A stretch of 10,106 bases of DNA from Bacteroidota bacterium (lineage in GTDB: Bacteria > Bacteroidota > Bacteroidia > Flavobacteriales_D > Crocinitomicaceae): assembly GCA_024280195.1 (NCBI GenBank), contig JAJRQP010000234.1, positions 1-10,106 on the forward strand, written 5' to 3'. The translations under genes were made by a program, and so were the position numbers. Under the pieces are notes generated by a model that was not told the origin of the DNA, did no database searches, and saw only the letters and a list, made by a program, of their open reading frames with translations. Shown here one piece after another: positions 1 to 6,297 of the stretch; within the stretch, counting starts at the first letter, position 1; every line of letters starts with the position of its first letter.

Positions 1-1127
1 ACTAAATCGCCAAACCAATGGTGAAACAATTCATGCGCAATGGTTGATTGATCGTCACTGTCTAACAATTCTCTTTTGTTCTTATATACATAATCGCCAA
101 AAATCACTGCTCCGGTATTTTCCATTGCTCCAGAAACGTAATCTCTTACGACTATTTGATGGTACTTATCCCAAGGGTATTCTACCCCCAACCTTTCTGA
201 GAAGAATTTGATCATTTCAGGAGTTTCTCCGAAAATATCTTTTGCAGAACCTTCCCATTCTGGCTCAACGTAATAGTTAACCTCCATTTTAGAACCGTCT
301 TTTCTGGTGTAAGAATCTTTGACAATTTTAAATTCTCCAACTCCCATCATAAACAAATAAGGAGCGTGTGATAATTTTTGTTTCCAATGATCAACGCGTT
401 TTCCACCAGCGATTAATTTGCTCGACATTAACTTACCATTAGAAAGCGTTGCGTATTTTTTATCGACTGTGATGTAAATTTCTTGCGATGTTTTTGCGTT
501 TGGAGAATCTATGGTAGGGAACCACACAGAACTCGCTTCCGTTTCTCCTTGCGTCCAAATTTGAGGCATTTTATTGCTCTCTTCGCCTTTTGGATTGATG
601 AAATACAATCCTTTATCCGATGTTATTGCGGATCCCGTTCCTTCTTCTATTTCTTCAGGACGAGCGATGTAATCAATCACAATCGTGTATTTATCTGCTC
701 GTGTGTATTTTTTTCCTAAGTCAATCGTTAAGAATGCATTGTCGTAAGTATATTTTAACGTTTTTCCGTTCAGTTTCACACCATTGATTACCATTCCTTT
801 TGCATCGAGAATTAATTCGTTGGATGTGTAAAAATGAGGTTTTGCTGTAATAGTTGCAACGCCATTCATTCTAGAATGCTCCCAATCAAAGTTAACCTCA
901 AGTTTTGTGTGAATTAAATCTGTCAGAACAGTTTCTGTTTCGTTGTATTTTGCTCGTTGAGCCGGAGCAATTATTGTAGCCGTTGCTTCTGGAACTTCTC
1001 CAATATCATCAATTACTTGTTTTACAGCCTCAACTGTTGTTTCTGCATCTTGTACTTTAGGAGAATTTTTCTTTATCCCACAGCTAAACAAGCCAATTAA
1101 CACAACACTAAAAATCAATTTTTTCAT
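1..1127 (-). CDS. M1 family zinc aminopeptidase, lipoprotein (3' part outside window)
   Basis: This is a membrane-anchored peptidase predicted to remove N-terminal residues from peptides in the cell envelope. The reading frame is open for 375 codons from the ATG at 1127 to the left edge, so the C-terminal part is missing. Residues 1-16 form a lipoprotein signal with lipobox LFSC and lipidated Cys16. A low-complexity linker follows, then the M1 N-terminal beta domain (about 55-260). The family's substrate-binding motif GAMEN lies at 333-337. The zinc motif HELFH lies at 365-369 and continues as HWFGDL at the edge. The third zinc ligand, expected about 19 residues after the second histidine, lies outside the window. 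The gene is divergent from the biotin carrier gene. The family call is secure from the two motifs; the natural substrate cannot be told. Confidence 0.93.
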   Translation of the reverse strand, partial: MKKLIFSVVLIGLFSCGIKKNSPKVQDAETTVEAVKQVIDDIGEVPEATATIIAPAQRAKYNETETVLTDLIHTKLEVNFDWEHSRMNGVATITAKPHFYTSNELILDAKGMVINGVKLNGKTLKYTYDNAFLTIDLGKKYTRADKYTIVIDYIARPEEIEEGTGSAITSDKGLYFINPKGEESNKMPQIWTQGETEASSVWFPTIDSPNAKTSQEIYITVDKKYATLSNGKLMSSKLIAGGKRVDHWKQKLSHAPYLFMMGVGEFKIVKDSYTRKDGSKMEVNYYVEPEWEGSAKDIFGETPEMIKFFSERLGVEYPWDKYHQIVVRDYVSGAMENTGAVIFGDYVYKNKRELLDSDDQSTIAHELFHHWFGDL

Positions 1128-1149
1128 AATTCACTATTCTTATTCTATA

Positions 1150-1157
1150 CAAAACTG
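1150..1157 (-). promoter_or_regulatory. Possible -7 box for the M1 peptidase gene
   Basis: On the minus strand this reads CAGTTTTG, seven of eight matches to the Bacteroidota consensus TAnnTTTG. It sits 22 bases upstream of the start codon at 1127. No convincing TTG/TTTG -33 element is found at the right distance. This is a weak call. Confidence 0.3.
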
Positions 1158-1211
1158 TCGAAAATAATTCAATTCTTCGGTTAAAAATACAGCATCGGAG
1201 TGCTATTCTGT

Positions 1212-1219
1212 TATTTTTG
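1212..1219 (+). promoter_or_regulatory. Bacteroidota-type -7 promoter box for the biotin carrier gene
   Basis: TATTTTTG matches TAnnTTTG exactly and lies 17 bases before the ATG at 1237, which would give a very short leader. There is no Shine-Dalgarno sequence, which is usual in this phylum. A good -33 TTG element is not seen upstream. Confidence 0.5.
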
Positions 1220-1236
1220 TACTAAATACGTGATAA

Positions 1237-1704
1237 ATGGCAAATCGAGTTTGGAATTTTGATGGAGAAAAAGTGATTGGCAACGACGGTGCAGTTGTGA
1301 AATGGGAAGATGAAACATTCTTCACCTTATCCTATAATGGTCAAACATTTTCGGGAGAAGTTTTAGAAGAAAATACTGAAAGCAACTTTTTGAAGCTGAA
1401 AGTTAATCATCGTGTTTTTGAAATTCGCAAGAAAGGAGAGTTGGACGATTTAATTGCTGAATTAGGGCTAGACGTTCCGAAAATCCGCAAGTTAAAAGAG
1501 TTAGAAGCACCAATGCCAGGTAGAATTGTCAACATTGCAGTAACGATTGGTCAAGAACTAAACGTTGGGGATGACATTCTTTCTTTGGAAGCGATGAAAA
1601 TGGAGAATGTATTAAAAGCGGAAGGTGTAGGAGTTGTGAAGGTAATCAACATCAAAAGCGATGATGTGGTAGAGAAGGGAGCTGTTTTAATAGAGTTTGA
1701 GTAG
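1237..1704 (+). CDS. Biotin carboxyl carrier protein (acyl-CoA carboxylase biotinyl subunit)
   Basis: This small soluble protein carries covalently bound biotin and shuttles carboxyl groups between the biotin carboxylase and carboxyltransferase parts of an acyl-CoA carboxylase. The last third (about 88-155) is a complete biotinyl/lipoyl domain. APMPGRI is at 91-97 and the biotinylation motif EAMKMEN at 118-124, so Lys121 is the modified residue. The N-terminal 70 residues form a beta-rich region like that of propionyl-/acetyl-CoA carboxylase carrier subunits in Bacteroidota, rather than the Ala/Pro-rich linker of enterobacterial AccB. No carboxylase or transferase gene lies next to it, so its partner must be encoded elsewhere. 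Acetyl-CoA and propionyl-CoA carboxylase cannot be told apart here. Its stop codon is two bases from that of the convergent gene. Confidence 0.9.
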   Translation: MANRVWNFDGEKVIGNDGAVVKWEDETFFTLSYNGQTFSGEVLEENTESNFLKLKVNHRVFEIRKKGELDDLIAELGLDVPKIRKLKELEAPMPGRIVNIAVTIGQELNVGDDILSLEAMKMENVLKAEGVGVVKVINIKSDDVVEKGAVLIEFE

Positions 1705-1706
1705 AG

Positions 1707-1922
1707 TTATTTCTTAACAGGGCTCAACATTAAATCTCTTTTTGCAAAAGCCTTGCTAATCACTTTCGGGTATTTCGCACCAAACTCAACGATGCACCAT
1801 TCTTGAAATTTTTGAATTTCTTCGGCATCGGTAATCCACTTCAATGCTTTACCTAATTCTTTTTGAAACAATTGCTTGTCAAAACTAACGGCTCTAAGTA
1901 TTTTCTGAGTGAATTCTATCAT
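1707..1922 (-). CDS. Small hypothetical protein, 71 residues
   Basis: I do not recognise a named family. The protein is mostly helical by composition, with no signal peptide or membrane segment. It contains a single Cys (in the EWC stretch near residue 43) and a basic C-terminus. The spacing of hydrophobic residues, the ATG start and the tight fit between neighbours support real coding. It resembles in character the short conserved cytoplasmic proteins common in Flavobacteriales genomes, but this is an impression and not a match. A TATTTTCG box (one mismatch to TAnnTTTG) lies upstream on the minus strand. The terminator at 1989-2026 separates it from the Omp28 operon, so it is probably transcribed on its own. 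Confidence 0.65.
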   Translation of the reverse strand: MIEFTQKILRAVSFDKQLFQKELGKALKWITDAEEIQKFQEWCIVEFGAKYPKVISKAFAKRDLMLSPVKK

Positions 1923-1988
1923 AATATTTTGGTTTGATTGCTATGAATTTAACGAAAATATTGCAGTTTTCTTGCACTAAGAAATGTT

Positions 1989-2026
1989 AAAAAAAGAAAA
2001 AGCCCGACATCATTGCGATTCGGGCT
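1989..2026 (-). terminator. Rho-independent terminator ending the tlpA-DUF6029-Omp28 operon
   Basis: On the minus strand a 7-bp stem (AGCCCGA with TCGGGCT, 2020-2026 and 2001-2007) is extended by three more pairs after a bulged base. It closes a five-base loop and is followed by a T-rich run (complement of 1989-2000, interrupted once). It lies 25 bases after the Omp28 stop. The other side has no T-run, so it acts only on minus-strand transcripts. Confidence 0.9.
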
Positions 2027-2050
2027 AGTAAAAGTTTTCAACAAATCATT

Positions 2051-3022
2051 TTACTCGATATGCTGTTCAATTACGTGATAAATTTCTTCTGTAACAACAT
2101 CACGTACATAAATTAAAACATGCGTATTGGTTGATTCTAACTCGATTGGTAGTTCATAAGAGTAATTAAAGTAATACTTCCCGTTGGCATCTTTATGCTC
2201 CGCATCTAGTGTTTGTCCAAAAGCTCTGCCATCAACACAACCTCTAAGTATATCACGATGAACATAGGCAGTATCAATCGCATCAAAAGGAGAAGGTGCA
2301 GGAAAAGTACCGCCTTGAAATTTTTGTGGTTTAACAATAGTGTCTTCAATTAATTGAACCACAATTGTCATTTCATTTGTTAAAGCTGCGTCTAATTGGT
2401 CTAATTCTACGTGTAAAAAATAACCTCGTGTAGATGGGAAGTAATTAGAGTTAGCTTGAATGTTAACTTTTAAATCATTTGTCGCGATTAAGTTGTCGGC
2501 AATTGCTGTCCATTGGCTATGGTGAGCTGTTGGCTGTGTTCCGCCATTAAGGTTCCTACTTACGGTTCCCCTAGGGTTTCCGGAGAATGAAGACCCAGGC
2601 CATTCCATACCAAAATGCTTTCCAATTGAAAGACCTACTTCACATGTAAAGTCAGTTGTGAACCAACCAGTAGCGGCCGCTTCTTGAAAGCTACCTAGTC
2701 CAAGTTCTGATGTATGGATAGTAGATATAAAAGCTCTTCCAGGATTGGCAGCTTTAATATCTTCTGCAATAACTGCCGCAAACGGACAATACGTGCATGT
2801 GTGTCCTGTAAAGTCTTCGACGACAATGTTTCTATTTGTATTTGTGTTGGTCGTAAATGGCAGCCAATTACCATTATTTACATAATCAATGCTGTCTCCA
2901 TTTGGGTATAAGTCCCAATTAAGTCCTGTGCTTGGCAAGCCAACTGGGTAAGCGTTATCCACTTTATCACAAGAGAAAAGGAGACCTAAGCTGATTACTA
3001 AAATTCCAATAATATATTTCAT
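2051..3022 (-). CDS. Omp28-related outer-membrane lipoprotein with thioredoxin-like CxxC
   Basis: This is an envelope lipoprotein of the Omp28 family, named after a Porphyromonas gingivalis surface protein. Residues 1-18 are a lipoprotein signal with lipobox LFSC and Cys18. The thioredoxin-like part starts near residue 66 with VEDFTGHTCTYCP, giving redox cysteines Cys76 and Cys79. A possible cis-proline follows at 150 (GNPRG). The family-typical segment HRDILRG is at 255-261. Two further cysteines (127 and 262) could form a structural disulfide. The CTYC site and fold suggest thiol-disulfide exchange, but Omp28 proteins have no established enzymatic role. The gene is last in its operon, four bases after the DUF6029 gene. 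The acidic residue right after Cys18 would fit a surface-exported lipoprotein, but no exact known export signal is present. Confidence 0.85.
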   Translation of the reverse strand: MKYIIGILVISLGLLFSCDKVDNAYPVGLPSTGLNWDLYPNGDSIDYVNNGNWLPFTTNTNTNRNIVVEDFTGHTCTYCPFAAVIAEDIKAANPGRAFISTIHTSELGLGSFQEAAATGWFTTDFTCEVGLSIGKHFGMEWPGSSFSGNPRGTVSRNLNGGTQPTAHHSQWTAIADNLIATNDLKVNIQANSNYFPSTRGYFLHVELDQLDAALTNEMTIVVQLIEDTIVKPQKFQGGTFPAPSPFDAIDTAYVHRDILRGCVDGRAFGQTLDAEHKDANGKYYFNYSYELPIELESTNTHVLIYVRDVVTEEIYHVIEQHIE

Positions 3023-3026
3023 AATT

Positions 3027-4697
3027 TTAAAAACTTTGAGTGAATGACAAGGTTAAACCATTAGATGCTGGCACAAATCTGCAAACACCTCCAACACAAA
3101 ACAATCCTGCTCTTTGTCGTCCATAACCTACAGTTATTCTTGTGGCATCTTTAATGTAGCCTATAGAACCATAAATATAATGAATTCTGTCTGTAGCGTT
3201 AGCATTCCCATAGTTATACTGATCTAAGATGCTAAAAAACCAACCTGGTGAGATACTGTATTCAAGTACCACTGTTGCCCAATTTCCTTTGTCATTAATG
3301 TGGCCGAGTTCATCTTTTGCAATGAACAAGCCTTGCAGTTCGGCTCTGATAGAATGTTTCTTGTTGATTTTATAACCTGCTTCAACTACTCCAATATTTG
3401 TTTTAATTAAACCATGAGCGTCTCCAGTTACCTTAGCAACATCATTGTTTAAAATAATATTGAAATAGCTCAATTTCAGATTAAATTTCTTAGAAAACTT
3501 CTTGTAAATACTTGCGTTAAAATCCTGCCAGTACAAACTATCTGACATATCAAAAAGGCCAGACTTATAAGTGACTCTTGAAGAATCTGTAGGATCTATT
3601 CCGTCAGTATGTTGATTAGGTCTATAAGCCGTTGAATAATTAACATTGATAGACGTTCCGTACTTGCCCCCTAATTTTGTTTTTCTTTTAATGGTGTATA
3701 AAACTTCCGCTTGAAAAGCAATTTCTCCAACAGGTTGCGTTGCATATGGATATAGAGTAGAAGCTAAGTTATAGGTGTGCGTTTTATTCATTGCGGGTAA
3801 ATAATTGATGAATAAATCCTGCAAATCTTTGTTCCTATCTGATCGAAAACTCATGTTGTCAACTGATTTTGCAGAAAGAATAATTCCCAATCCTTTTTGA
3901 GAATACCCAAAGTTAAGTAATGCAGCATGCCCATAATTATAGATAAAACTATTATCGACAGAAGGGTCTTGTTCTTTGATGATATATTCTCCACCAAGTG
4001 TAAATCGCTTGTATCTTAAGTCCAGTCGTGCACCATAAGACCCAACATTCTCAGGAAGAATTAAATCTTCTCTATCGTCCTTTTGATATTTACTTACGAA
4101 CGATGCACCAAGTGTAACATCTAGCTTTTTGTTGTTTAATGCTTTAATTGCAGAATTGAAATTTATTTCTCCATCAATTCCACGAACAATTCCATCTGAA
4201 TGGATGATTTTTCCTTCTTGAAAAGACAATCGTTGGTAACCATAAACTCCTTTGATTGTCACCCCTTTGTTTGGGCGTAAAATTAATTTTGCCCCATCCA
4301 TTAGATTGTCATAACCTAACGATCGGTCTTCGTAAGCTCTGAATATCATTCCAGATCCAAATTGCTCATAAAAAGACCCAAGTGTGACATCCACCCATGA
4401 GTTTTTATAACCAACGTAGCGCATTCCAATCCCTGTTCCATCAAATCTATTTGGGTATCCTTGAATTCTTGGTAAATAAGACTCGACCCGCATTCCCGCT
4501 TTAAAGTTCTTATAATTAACATACACATTCATGTAGGTGTTAATCAATGCTTTCTGGTCTGGTTGCGTCGCACCAATTAATGTGTCTTCATTTAGGTATT
4601 GAAAAATAGATTCAATATTTCCAGTAATTGTTAAATCTTCTTTCTGTCCAAAACTTACTAAAGTAATGAATGGAAAAATGAGTAGAAGTGTTTTCAT
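3027..4697 (-). CDS. DUF6029-family outer-membrane beta-barrel protein
   Basis: This is a 556-residue protein with a Sec signal peptide (1-18, ending SFGQ) followed by alternating amphipathic beta-strands throughout. It ends in an aromatic outer-membrane signature (LSFTQSF), so it should be a barrel in the outer membrane. The region 109-131 (starting FYEQFGSGMIFRAYEDR) and the late segment GGVCRFVPAS (536-545) match what I recall of DUF6029 proteins, which are largely restricted to Bacteroidota and have no known function. The only cysteines are Cys534 and Cys539, in the hairpin before the last strand. The gene sits between a TlpA-like thioredoxin (30-base gap) and an Omp28 lipoprotein (4-base gap), which suggests it works with redox proteins. 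A channel, receptor or secretion role is equally open. Confidence 0.82.
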   Translation of the reverse strand: MKTLLLIFPFITLVSFGQKEDLTITGNIESIFQYLNEDTLIGATQPDQKALINTYMNVYVNYKNFKAGMRVESYLPRIQGYPNRFDGTGIGMRYVGYKNSWVDVTLGSFYEQFGSGMIFRAYEDRSLGYDNLMDGAKLILRPNKGVTIKGVYGYQRLSFQEGKIIHSDGIVRGIDGEINFNSAIKALNNKKLDVTLGASFVSKYQKDDREDLILPENVGSYGARLDLRYKRFTLGGEYIIKEQDPSVDNSFIYNYGHAALLNFGYSQKGLGIILSAKSVDNMSFRSDRNKDLQDLFINYLPAMNKTHTYNLASTLYPYATQPVGEIAFQAEVLYTIKRKTKLGGKYGTSINVNYSTAYRPNQHTDGIDPTDSSRVTYKSGLFDMSDSLYWQDFNASIYKKFSKKFNLKLSYFNIILNNDVAKVTGDAHGLIKTNIGVVEAGYKINKKHSIRAELQGLFIAKDELGHINDKGNWATVVLEYSISPGWFFSILDQYNYGNANATDRIHYIYGSIGYIKDATRITVGYGRQRAGLFCVGGVCRFVPASNGLTLSFTQSF

Positions 4698-4727
4698 TTG
4701 AAATGTTTTGAGAATTGAAAATGAAGT

Positions 4728-5234
4728 CTAGTTAGTTAACTTTAAAAGTTCTTCGTACAATTCATCTTCATCACCCGGTGCGAAATTGTTGTGGGAATAA
4801 ACGATGTTTCCATCTTTATCTACTAAGAATGTATGGGGCACATTATTGACTCCCATTGCTCTTTTAAAGTCTCCATTTGGATCCATTAAAACAACATAGT
4901 CCCATGCTTTTCCATTTACATACATCGATACTGATTTCATTGTTTTTTGGTCATCTACAGATACAGCAACCAAAGTCACTCCAGTTTCATCTTGCCAATC
5001 AGGATATAATTCGTTAATCGTGTTTAATTCTCTTTTACAAGGAGAGCACCAAGTTGCCCAAAAACTATAAATCACAGGACCGTCTAATCCTAATTTGGAT
5101 GTGTTTACCTGGTTGCCATCCATGTCTTTTAATTCAACACTAGGAATTCTTTTACTCGTTTCATTGTGAGAGTCCTGAGCATCAATAGAGAAGCATAGAA
5201 TTAATCCTATACATAATAAGGTGAGTTTTTTCAT
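4728..5234 (-). CDS. TlpA/ResA-like thiol-disulfide oxidoreductase
   Basis: This exported thioredoxin-fold protein of 168 residues probably reduces or exchanges disulfides in the periplasm. A Sec signal peptide covers about 1-20 (ending IDAQ), with no lipobox after it. The catalytic site is W62-C63-S64-P65-C66 within FWATWCSPC, and the cis-proline is in the VPHTF motif (Pro133). Both are typical of AhpC/TSA-Redoxin TlpA-like proteins, and the length is normal. It is the first gene of the operon, followed after 30 bases by the DUF6029 barrel. No cytochrome-maturation gene is nearby, so a ResA-type role in haem attachment is less likely than service to the neighbouring envelope proteins. The ATG at 5234 directly precedes the signal peptide. 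Confidence 0.93.
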   Translation of the reverse strand: MKKLTLLCIGLILCFSIDAQDSHNETSKRIPSVELKDMDGNQVNTSKLGLDGPVIYSFWATWCSPCKRELNTINELYPDWQDETGVTLVAVSVDDQKTMKSVSMYVNGKAWDYVVLMDPNGDFKRAMGVNNVPHTFLVDKDGNIVYSHNNFAPGDEDELYEELLKLTN

Positions 5235-5253
5235 TTTAGTTTCTTTTAGTTTC
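5234..5253 (-). repeat. Two tandem copies of a 10-base A-rich repeat before the tlpA-like start
   Basis: On the minus strand the decamer GAAACTAAAA occurs twice in a row, and the last A is the A of the start codon. It forms the A-rich leader of the gene where a Shine-Dalgarno site would otherwise be. It may help ribosome binding, or may be chance. Confidence 0.6.
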
Positions 5254-5283
5254 TAGCTTATGTATGCAAACACTTTGCCAAGA

Positions 5284-5291
5284 CAAAATTA
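5284..5291 (-). promoter_or_regulatory. Bacteroidota-type -7 promoter box for the tlpA-DUF6029-Omp28 operon
   Basis: On the minus strand this reads TAATTTTG, an exact match to TAnnTTTG, 49 bases upstream of the start codon at 5234. A TTG/TTTG -33 element is not clear at 17-23 bases upstream. A palindromic stretch occupies that space instead. Confidence 0.5.
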
Positions 5292-5297
5292 AGGTAA

Positions 5298-5319
5298 TTA
5301 GTATCATATACTCTACTAA
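5298..5319. promoter_or_regulatory. Nested inverted repeat, possible operator between divergent genes
   Basis: TTAGTA (5298-5303) is mirrored by TACTAA (5314-5319). Inside it, AGTAT (5300-5304) is mirrored by ATACT (5308-5312). The element lies just upstream of the minus-strand -7 box, where a regulator could block or assist polymerase. It is AT-rich, so chance symmetry is possible. The rest of the 238-base divergent spacer shows no further structure or convincing small gene. Confidence 0.3.
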
Positions 5320-5444
5320 CATCAATTAATTCTTGTAATCCTAAATCGCTTTTATGGGTCAGTTTAAGCATTTATTTGTTGTTAGGAGTTCAAGCTAAGT
5401 AGCTAAATTGATTAAATGTGTAGATGGAAATGATATTAAATTGA

Positions 5445-5452
5445 TACATTTA
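5445..5452 (+). promoter_or_regulatory. Possible -7 box for the T9SS-secreted protein gene
   Basis: TACATTTA has one mismatch to TAnnTTTG and ends 20 bases before the ATG at 5473. The leader between them is A-rich. There is no clear -33 element, so the call is weak. Confidence 0.3.
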
Positions 5453-5472
5453 CTGAAAGAAAACTAAAAGAC

Positions 5473-6210
5473 ATGAAAAAAATAGTACTAATATTATTTG
5501 TTGCCCTCGGGTTTTCCAAGGCGCACTCTCAAGTGGAGATATACACCGTTGGACAACCAACAGAAATTTCAGGAACAACAATCGACGTTTATACATCTAA
5601 CAGCAATTTGCTGACTGAAGATTTACACTTTGTAAATAAAACGGGGTCAGATCAAAACTGGGCAATGACTAGAAAGATAATCAATGAGATTGCAATTTGG
5701 GAAGATTATTTTTGCTGGGGTTCAGTAAGTATCCCAGGAAATGGACAGTGTTATTCTGCTGCTGCAATGAATACAAACCCATGGACAAGTCCAGATTCTT
5801 GGGGGATTTTAGCGGGAGACACAGCATTGTTAAATGTTGATATCACTCCAAACATCGCAGCTGAAGGAACCGTAACTTACAGATATTATGTAGGTCCAGA
5901 TGCAACAACTTTTCTAGATTCAATTGACATTAGAGTTCATGCTTCAACAGCAAGCATAGAAGAAAATTCATTGGCTGGTGTTTCTGTTGCTCCAAATCCT
6001 GCGTCAGAATATTTAAACATAAAAACATTCAGCTTGCAATCACCGAGTATTAAGATTATAGATGTTTTAGGGAATATCGTTCTTTCTAAAGCGGAAGAGG
6101 TGTCAAGTAGCAATATTAACATTGAGAACTTTAAAAACGGAGTGTATTTTGTTGTAATCGAATCATCTAATTCATCTCCAATTACAAAGAGATTCATTGT
6201 AAAACATTAA
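5473..6210 (+). CDS. T9SS-secreted protein with Ig-like domain and type A sorting domain
   Basis: This 245-residue protein is exported by Sec and then released to or attached at the cell surface by the type IX secretion system. The signal peptide is 1-20 (ending AHSQ). Residues about 21-157 form a beta-rich, Ig-like domain that contains the only two mature cysteines, Cys81 (FCWG) and Cys93 (GQCY). The C-terminal 75 residues are a type A sorting domain. PNPAS lies at 174-178, a strand with IIDVLGNIV at 195-203, NGVYFVVI at 222-229 and the basic end KRFIVKH. It is divergent from the thioredoxin/barrel operon and has its own terminator. The cysteine pair next to redox genes suggests a disulfide that those proteins could handle. 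The function of the Ig-like domain is unknown to me. Confidence 0.88.
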   Translation: MKKIVLILFVALGFSKAHSQVEIYTVGQPTEISGTTIDVYTSNSNLLTEDLHFVNKTGSDQNWAMTRKIINEIAIWEDYFCWGSVSIPGNGQCYSAAAMNTNPWTSPDSWGILAGDTALLNVDITPNIAAEGTVTYRYYVGPDATTFLDSIDIRVHASTASIEENSLAGVSVAPNPASEYLNIKTFSLQSPSIKIIDVLGNIVLSKAEEVSSSNINIENFKNGVYFVVIESSNSSPITKRFIVKH

Positions 6211-6231
6211 CGATTCTATCGTGTAATTTTT

Positions 6232-6263
6232 AAAGTCGTTTCTTTTAGAAACGGCTTTTTTTA
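6232..6263 (+). terminator. Rho-independent terminator after the T9SS-secreted protein gene
   Basis: A 9-bp stem (AGTCGTTTC with GAAACGGCT, one G-T pair, 6234-6242 and 6248-6256) closes a five-base loop. A run of T follows directly (6256-6262), and A6232-A6233 can extend the stem into it. It lies 21 bases after the stop and separates this gene from the cysQ operon. Confidence 0.92.
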
Positions 6264-6284
6264 TTCTAATTACTTTCTATTTAC

Positions 6285-6292
6285 TATCTTTA
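6285..6292 (+). promoter_or_regulatory. Possible -7 box placed almost on the cysQ start
   Basis: TATCTTTA has one mismatch to TAnnTTTG and ends five bases before the TTG start at 6298. Transcription would begin at or next to the start codon, giving a leaderless or near-leaderless mRNA. It follows the preceding terminator closely, so a promoter is needed in this interval. Confidence 0.4.
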
Positions 6293-6297
6293 GTCTC

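Noticed and set aside
483..719. Plus-strand open frame of 78 codons
   Set aside because: It lies antisense inside the M1 peptidase gene. Its Arg/Phe/Cys-rich product has no family features, while the minus-strand frame carries the HELFH and GAMEN motifs.
2714..2911. Plus-strand open frame of 65 codons
   Set aside because: It is antisense to the CTYC-containing part of the Omp28 gene; the product looks random.
4346..4528. Minus-strand open frame of 60 codons
   Set aside because: It is an alternate frame within the DUF6029 gene; the main frame is uninterrupted and has family features.
4728..5234. Cytochrome c maturation (ResA/CcmG) role for the thioredoxin gene
   Set aside because: The fold would allow it, but no haem, cytochrome or Ccm/Res gene lies nearby, and the operon partners are outer-membrane proteins.
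5354..5398. Short ATG frame of 14 codons in the divergent spacer
   Set aside because: It is too short, has no recognisable features and is expected by chance in AT-rich DNA.
5937..6197. Minus-strand open frame of 86 codons
   Set aside because: It is antisense to the T9SS sorting domain, whose motifs are clear on the plus strand, and has no promoter or partner.
6211..6221. Small hairpin CGAT-TCT-ATCG after the T9SS gene stop
   Set aside because: A 4-bp stem with no T-run following; the much stronger hairpin at 6232-6263 explains termination.
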